Shown: positions 6,709 through 10,258 of the stretch, piece by piece | Layout: the number at the start of each line of letters is the position of its first letter | Position numbering within the stretch: the stretch's first letter is position 1 | DNA from: an uncultured Mesorhizobium sp. | GTDB lineage: Bacteria > Pseudomonadota > Alphaproteobacteria > Rhizobiales > Rhizobiaceae | Assembly: GCA_937958475.1 (NCBI GenBank) | Contig: CALFXR010000037.1 | Coordinates: forward strand, 1 to 10,258 | Reading direction: 5' to 3' | DNA: 10,258 bases | Made by a program: the position numbers and the translations under genes | The notes under the pieces: model-generated | Seen by the model: the letters and a program-made list of their open reading frames with translations, nothing else | Database searches by the model: none | What the model was told of the DNA's origin: nothing

Positions 6709-7626
6709 TCAGCCGCCGCTGCGGACCTCGACCGGGCGCGCCTCGTCGGCGGTCCACTCGGCCATCGAGCCGTCATACATGCTGGTGTTCTTGTTGCCGG
6801 CGATCTCGCTCAGGCCGAACCAGGCGACCGAGGCCCAGTGACCGGTGTTGCAGAAGGCGATGTTCTTCTCGTCGGCGCCGACGCCCACTTTCTCCATCAG
6901 CGTCTTCACCGTCTCCGGCGTCGAGGCGAGCGCCAGTTCGCCGCTGTAGAGCGTGCTGTGAACGATGTTGACGGCGCCCGGCAGCGTGCCGACGGTGCGC
7001 ACGACCGGGCTCTTCGACTTGCCCTCGTACTGCTCGACCGGGCGGCCGTCGACCAGCTTGGTCCCGGCCTTCAGCGCCTCCTGCACCTCCTCGGTCGTGG
7101 CGAGAAGCTCCTCGCGCAGCTCGTAGGAGAACTGCGCCGGCTCCGGCGTCGCCGCGGTCGCGACGCGCTCGCCGCCGGCGGCGTCGTACTGGCGCCAGCC
7201 GCCGTCGAGGATCGAGACCTCGTCGTGGCCGAGATACTTGAAGGTCCAGTAGACCCGCGTGGCGCCGCCGAACTCGCTGGAGTCCGTGCCCCACGGTACG
7301 ATGACGACGTGGTCGTCATTGTCGATGCCGAGGTCGCCGATCAGCTTGGTGATCTGCTCGAGCGGCGGCAGCATGCCGGGCACGCCGTTGACCTCGGTGC
7401 GCCAGCCGGCCGTGCTGTAGGGAGCGACGACGGCGCCGGGGATGTAGGGCTTGTCGCCGAGATCCGTCTCCGCGACCTTGTCGCGGATGTCGAGGATGAC
7501 GACGTTTTCCTGGCCGAGGTGGGACTTCACCCAGGCGGCATCGACGAGGGGGCCGGCGGCCTCTTCGGCGAAGGCCGGGGCGGCAAGCGCCACGACGAAG
7601 GAGAAGGCGAGGGCGGCGATACGCAT
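6709..7626 (-). CDS. Secreted two-domain rhodanese-like sulfurtransferase
   Basis: A 305-residue sulfurtransferase exported to the periplasm. The N-terminus MRIAALAFSFVVALAAPAFA is a classic Sec signal peptide with predicted cleavage after residue 20. Two rhodanese domains follow (about 27-155 and 172-300). The first has no cysteine and retains conserved structural pieces such as VVILDIRD and SILDGGWRQYD. The second carries the active-site loop FCNTGHWAS with Cys259, and DGSMAEW near the end. This is the usual SseA-like plan of a catalytic C-terminal domain and an inactive N-terminal one. An AGGAG ribosome site lies 8 bases before the ATG. It is the first gene of a cluster with a YeeE/YedE transporter, so it probably handles sulfane sulfur or thiosulfate outside the membrane. 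The exact sulfur donor is not determinable. Confidence 0.92.
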   Translation of the reverse strand: MRIAALAFSFVVALAAPAFAEEAAGPLVDAAWVKSHLGQENVVILDIRDKVAETDLGDKPYIPGAVVAPYSTAGWRTEVNGVPGMLPPLEQITKLIGDLGIDNDDHVVIVPWGTDSSEFGGATRVYWTFKYLGHDEVSILDGGWRQYDAAGGERVATAATPEPAQFSYELREELLATTEEVQEALKAGTKLVDGRPVEQYEGKSKSPVVRTVGTLPGAVNIVHSTLYSGELALASTPETVKTLMEKVGVGADEKNIAFCNTGHWASVAWFGLSEIAGNKNTSMYDGSMAEWTADEARPVEVRSGG

Positions 7627-7657
7627 CGAAGGCGCTCCTGTGAAAGACTGATGGCGA

Positions 7658-7686
7658 TTTGTAGCCCGGGGAGAGCGCGAGGTCAG
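7658..7686 (-). promoter_or_regulatory. Candidate promoter for the sulfur cluster
   Basis: On the minus strand, CTGACC (7686-7681) and TACAAA (7663-7658) are separated by exactly 17 bases, each matching four of six consensus positions. Transcription would begin near 7650, leaving a leader of about 25 bases with the AGGAG site (7639-7635) before the rhodanese ATG. The -35 element lies inside the inverted repeat at 7678-7706. Confidence 0.5.
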
Positions 7687-7706
7687 AGCATGGCGCCCTG
7701 ACCTCG
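7678..7706. promoter_or_regulatory. Perfect inverted repeat overlapping the sulfur-cluster -35, probable operator
   Basis: CGAGGTCAG (7678-7686) and CTGACCTCG (7698-7706) are exact reverse complements around an 11-base centre that includes the palindrome GGCGCC. It covers the putative -35 and sequence just upstream, where a dimeric regulator would act. As RNA it could also be a hairpin terminator for the citrate-synthase gene, whose stop is 80 bases away, but no T-run follows. Confidence 0.55.
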
Positions 7707-7785
7707 GGAGTTCGGGTGGAAATTCATTCCGAAATCGCGCTGCTTTGAAGGATGACGTTCTACGCGACGTGCCGATCCCCCCGTG

Positions 7786-8889
7786 TCATGCCGGCATCGC
7801 GCCGATATAGGCCGATGCGGGCCTGAGCAGCCGGCCGTTGCGCCGCTGCTCGATCGCGTGCGCCGTCCAGCCGGCGATGCGCGCTGCGGCAAAGACCGGC
7901 GTGAAGCCGCCGCGCGGGATCTTCAGCGCGTCGAGTAGGATCGCCGTGTAGAACTCGACATTGGTGTCGAGGGCACGGCCGGCCTTGCTCCGGGCCAGTG
8001 CCGCGCGCGCCGCGGCTTCCACCTCGGCGGCGAAGCCGAGGTCGACGCCGTCGCCGCCGAGGCGAGACACGGCCGCGCGCAGCACGTCGGCGCGCGGATC
8101 GCGCACTTTGTAGATGCGGTGGCCGAAGCCCATCAGCCGCTCGCCGCGGGCAAGCGCCGCATCGATCCAGGGGCCGATCCGGTCGCTCGTGCCGATGGCG
8201 TCGAGCATGTCGAGCACCGGGCCGGGGGCGCCGCCATGCAGCGGGCCGGTCAGCGCGCAGTAGGCGGCGGTCGCGGCCATGAAGGCGTCGGCGCCGGTGG
8301 AGGCGACGACACGGCCCGTGAAGGTCGAGGCGTTCATGCCGTGGTCGCTGGCCGTCACCAGGTAGGCGTCGAGCGCGTCGGCTTCCGCCCGGCGGGGCGT
8401 GGCGCCGCGGATCATGCGCAGCAGGTCGGCCGCGTGCGGCAGGTCGGGATCGGGCGCGACCGGCTCGCCGCCCAGCGCCTGGCGCAGCAGCGCGGCGGCG
8501 GCGACGCCGAAGCCGCCGGTCAGCGCCGTCTCGTCGTCCAGCCCGTCCTCCGGCCCCAGCGCGGCGACCACGGCGCGCATCGCCACCGTCGGCTCGAGAC
8601 CGCGCGCCAGGTCCAGCGCGCCGCCGAGTCGGGCGAAGGCGCGCTGCCGCGCCAGCCCGATGCGCCGCTGCGTCCCGGCGGCGGCTTCGTCCGCCTCGCG
8701 CGGCGCGGCGCCCTTCGCCAGCGCCCACAGGCGGCCGGCGAGATGCTCGAAGCGCACGGTCCCGGCGAGATCGGCGACGCGGTTCCCGGCGATCACCAGT
8801 TCGCCGCGCTCGCCGTCGACATGGGACAGGACGGTCGCCGCGGCGGCGACGCCGTCGAGGCCGATCCGCGTGTCGTGGTGGATTGTCAT
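7786..8889 (-). CDS. Short-form citrate/methylcitrate synthase family protein
   Basis: A 367-residue citrate-synthase fold protein that would condense oxaloacetate with acetyl-CoA or another acyl-CoA. The N-terminal GLDGVAAAATVLSHVDGERG is typical of short bacterial enzymes lacking the extended N-terminus of NADH-regulated GltA. Active-site regions are SDHGMNAST (His183), GPLHGGA (His218), GFGHRIYKVRDPRA (His257) and TNVEFYTAILL, where the catalytic Asp of the family is Glu312. The substrate-carboxylate arginine region LLRPASAYIG (Arg356) is present. The start at 8889 is preferred over the in-frame ATG two codons earlier because AAGGAG lies 7 bases from the former and only 1 from the latter. 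It is divergent from a DNA-binding citrate-synthase paralogue. Family is certain; acyl-CoA preference and activity are not. Confidence 0.93.
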   Translation of the reverse strand: MTIHHDTRIGLDGVAAAATVLSHVDGERGELVIAGNRVADLAGTVRFEHLAGRLWALAKGAAPREADEAAAGTQRRIGLARQRAFARLGGALDLARGLEPTVAMRAVVAALGPEDGLDDETALTGGFGVAAAALLRQALGGEPVAPDPDLPHAADLLRMIRGATPRRAEADALDAYLVTASDHGMNASTFTGRVVASTGADAFMAATAAYCALTGPLHGGAPGPVLDMLDAIGTSDRIGPWIDAALARGERLMGFGHRIYKVRDPRADVLRAAVSRLGGDGVDLGFAAEVEAAARAALARSKAGRALDTNVEFYTAILLDALKIPRGGFTPVFAAARIAGWTAHAIEQRRNGRLLRPASAYIGAMPA

Positions 8890-8955
8890 GGCCATTCTCC
8901 TTGTTGCGTTGCACAAGGATGGGACCGGCTTGCAAACCAATCAATCTTGATTAGC
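8890..8955. promoter_or_regulatory. Dyad-rich divergent control region of the citrate-synthase pair
   Basis: Only 66 bases separate the two starts. AATCAA-TC-TTGATT (8939-8952) is a palindrome with two central bases, and a partial dyad TTGAT/ATCAA (8947-8951, 8959-8963) overlaps it. TCCTTGT/ACAAGGA (8898-8904, 8913-8919) is a perfect 7-bp inverted repeat whose near arm covers most of the minus-strand ribosome site. TTGCA/TGCAA pair at 8909-8913 and 8931-8935. For the plus gene, TTGCAA (8930-8935) and TAGCAT (8952-8957) with a 16-base spacer form a candidate promoter. For the minus gene, TTGATT (8944-8939) and a poor CATCCT (8921-8916) are spaced 17. The fused regulator is the obvious candidate to bind here. 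Confidence 0.5.
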
Positions 8956-10161
8956 ATGATCAATATGAATATTTCCGCGCCGCTCTATCTCTCCGCCCGC
9001 GAGGCGGCCGCCGAACTCGGCGTCTCGACCGCCACGCTCTATGCCTATGTCAGCCGCGGGCTGATCCGCTCCGAACCCACCGAGGACGTCCGCGCCCGCC
9101 GCTACCGCGCCGACGACGTTCGCGCATTGAAGGGCCGCCGCGCGCCTTCGGCGGCTGCCCGTGCGGGCGAAGGCGACGGCGCGCCGCTCGTCGAGTCGGC
9201 GGTGTCGACCATCACGCCCGACGGCCCGGTCTATCGCGGCGTCGATGCCATCGGGCTCGCCGGGGAGGCGACGCTGGAGCAGGCCGCGACGCTACTCTGG
9301 GACGCCAGCCGGTCCGACCCCTTCGCTTCCGGCAACCTGCCGGTCGTCGGCCCGGCCATGCGAGCGGTCGCCGCAGCCGTCGCCGGCGAGGCCCCGCTGG
9401 CGCGCGCCATCGCCATCCTCGCCCTTGCCGGCGACGCCGATCCGGGGGCCTTCAGCCGGACGCCGGACGGCCGCGCCCTCGTCGGCGCGCGCGTCATGCG
9501 GCTGCTCGTGGCGGCGATCCTCGGTCGCGAGCCTTCGCCGGAGCCGCTTCACCTTCAGGTCGCCGCCGCCTGGGCGCCGGCGGAGCCGCGCGCGCCCGAC
9601 CTGCTGCGCCGCGCGCTCGTCCTGCTCGCCGACCACGAGCTCAACGCCTCGACCTTCGCCGTGCGCGTCGCCGCGTCGACCGGGCTCAATCCGTACGACG
9701 CCTCGATCGCGGGGCTGGTGGCGCTGAAGGGGCCGCGCCACGGCGGCGCCGGACCGCTGGCGGCGCGCATGGTCGCGGCACTCGGGGCCGGCGACGTCGC
9801 CGCCGGCCTGCGCGAGCGGATCGCGCTGGGCGAGACGATCCCCGGCTTCGGTCACCTGATCTACAGGGAGGGCGATCCGCGCGCCGAGGCGCTGCTGTCG
9901 GCACTCGCCGCGGCTGGCGCCGATCGCCGCTTCGTCGCCGAGGCGCCGGCGCTGGTCGCCGAGGCGACCGGGCTCAGGGCCAACATCGACTACGCGCTCG
10001 CCGTGCTGTCACGCACGCTGGGGCTGCCGCGCGGCAGCGAGATCGCGCTGTTCGCCGTCGCCCGCTGCGCCGGCTGGCTGGCGCATGCCTTCGAGCAGCT
10101 CGACACGGGCACCCTCGTCAGGCCCCGCGCCCGCTATATCGGCCCGGCCCCGCGGCGCTGA
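8956..10161 (+). CDS. MerR-like helix-turn-helix fused to a citrate-synthase domain
   Basis: A 401-residue two-domain protein. Residues about 11-62 form a MerR/HTH_17-like DNA-binding region: LYLSAREAAAELGVSTATLY, then YVSRGLIRSE and the wing-like RRYRADDVRAL. A linker (62-77) leads to a full citrate-synthase domain (about 78-398) with DHELNAST (His227), GPRHGGA (His262), GFGHLIYREGDPRA (His300), NIDYALAVL (Asp345) and VRPRARYIG (Arg389). The catalytic His-His-Asp set is therefore intact. The enzyme domain aligns by eye with the divergent paralogue, including the N-terminal LAGEATLEQAATLLW. There is no Shine-Dalgarno before the ATG at 8956 or the in-frame ATG at 8965; the latter would fit a leaderless mRNA. 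It is likely a transcription factor using an enzyme fold as acyl-CoA or oxaloacetate sensor, or a bifunctional enzyme. The role is inferred. Confidence 0.9.
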   Translation: MINMNISAPLYLSAREAAAELGVSTATLYAYVSRGLIRSEPTEDVRARRYRADDVRALKGRRAPSAAARAGEGDGAPLVESAVSTITPDGPVYRGVDAIGLAGEATLEQAATLLWDASRSDPFASGNLPVVGPAMRAVAAAVAGEAPLARAIAILALAGDADPGAFSRTPDGRALVGARVMRLLVAAILGREPSPEPLHLQVAAAWAPAEPRAPDLLRRALVLLADHELNASTFAVRVAASTGLNPYDASIAGLVALKGPRHGGAGPLAARMVAALGAGDVAAGLRERIALGETIPGFGHLIYREGDPRAEALLSALAAAGADRRFVAEAPALVAEATGLRANIDYALAVLSRTLGLPRGSEIALFAVARCAGWLAHAFEQLDTGTLVRPRARYIGPAPRR

Positions 10162-10170
10162 GGAGAGGGC

Positions 10171-10195
10171 GGTCGCCTATGCCCGCGGGGCGATC
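10171..10195 (+). terminator. Weak hairpin after the fused regulator gene
   Basis: GGTCGCC (10171-10177) can pair with GGCGATC (10189-10195) using one G-U pair, followed by GTTTC, nine bases after the stop codon. A competing small stem GCCC/GGGC lies inside it. It is a possible but weak terminator. Confidence 0.25.
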
Positions 10196-10225
10196 GTTTC
10201 GGGTCGTTACGGAGCCTGACGAAAT

Positions 10226-10258
10226 ACCCCCACCCCTACCCCTCCCCACAAGGGGGAG
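10226..10258. repeat. C-rich/G-rich intergenic repeat, cut by the right edge
   Basis: The stretch from 10226 is C-rich (CCCCCACCCCT-type) and then folds back: CTCCCC (10242-10247), loop ACAAG, GGGGAG (10253-10258). I associate this pattern with a short repeat scattered between genes in Hyphomicrobiales genomes; that recollection cannot be checked here. It is truncated at the window end. Confidence 0.55.

Noticed and set aside
4952..6841. A 629-codon plus-strand open frame across the sulfur cluster
   Set aside because: It is Arg/Ala/Gln-rich with no domain, and it spans three convincing minus-strand genes plus an intergenic gap; a GC shadow.
8119..8955. N-terminal extension of the HTH-citrate synthase back to 8119
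   Set aside because: The extension lies antisense within the divergent citrate-synthase gene and is low-complexity; the HTH begins just after the ATGs at 8956 and 8965.
1..10258. CRISPR arrays, tRNA/rRNA genes, insertion sequences, prophage or defence genes
   Set aside because: No spaced direct repeats, cloverleaf-like segments, transposase or phage motifs were seen on either strand; the window is metabolic and transport genes.

Overview
The window is dense, GC-rich, essentially fully coding DNA. It suggests an alphaproteobacterium, most likely of the Hyphomicrobiales (rhizobial and relatives). The reasons are strong GC-driven codon bias with long antisense shadow frames, the gene families present, and a C-rich/G-rich intergenic repeat at the right edge of a kind I associate with that order. 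The genus cannot be fixed from the sequence. There are no RNA genes, insertion sequences, CRISPR arrays or phage genes.

Region 1 (1-4401) is an amine uptake and catabolism locus. Three overlapping minus-strand genes encode two permeases (PotB-like, PotC-like) and the ATPase (PotA-like, cut by the left edge) of a spermidine/putrescine-type ABC importer. Divergent from them is a class III PLP aminotransferase, which plausibly acts on the imported amine. The shared 253-base gap contains a long perfect dyad and a leader hairpin in front of the aminotransferase. No substrate-binding protein gene is visible; it may lie beyond the left edge.

Region 2 (4450-7626, minus strand) is a four-gene envelope sulfur cluster. 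A secreted two-domain rhodanese comes first. It is followed by a YeeE/YedE (TsuA-like) sulfur-compound membrane transporter, a 102-aa membrane-anchored protein with four SPC-type cysteine motifs and two polyproline runs, and a 204-aa His-rich protein of unknown function. The last three genes overlap through GTGA and ATGA junctions. A promoter-like pair upstream of the rhodanese overlaps a perfect 9-bp inverted repeat, a good operator candidate.

Region 3 (7786-10161) is a divergent pair of citrate-synthase-family genes. The minus-strand gene is a short citrate/methylcitrate synthase whose catalytic Asp position reads Glu. The plus-strand gene is a MerR-like DNA-binding domain fused to a complete citrate-synthase domain that keeps the His-His-Asp triad. 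The 66 bases between them are packed with dyads. The best guess is a metabolite-sensing regulator built on an enzyme fold that controls its own paralogue. This is the most interesting system in the window, together with the Cys/Pro protein of the sulfur cluster.
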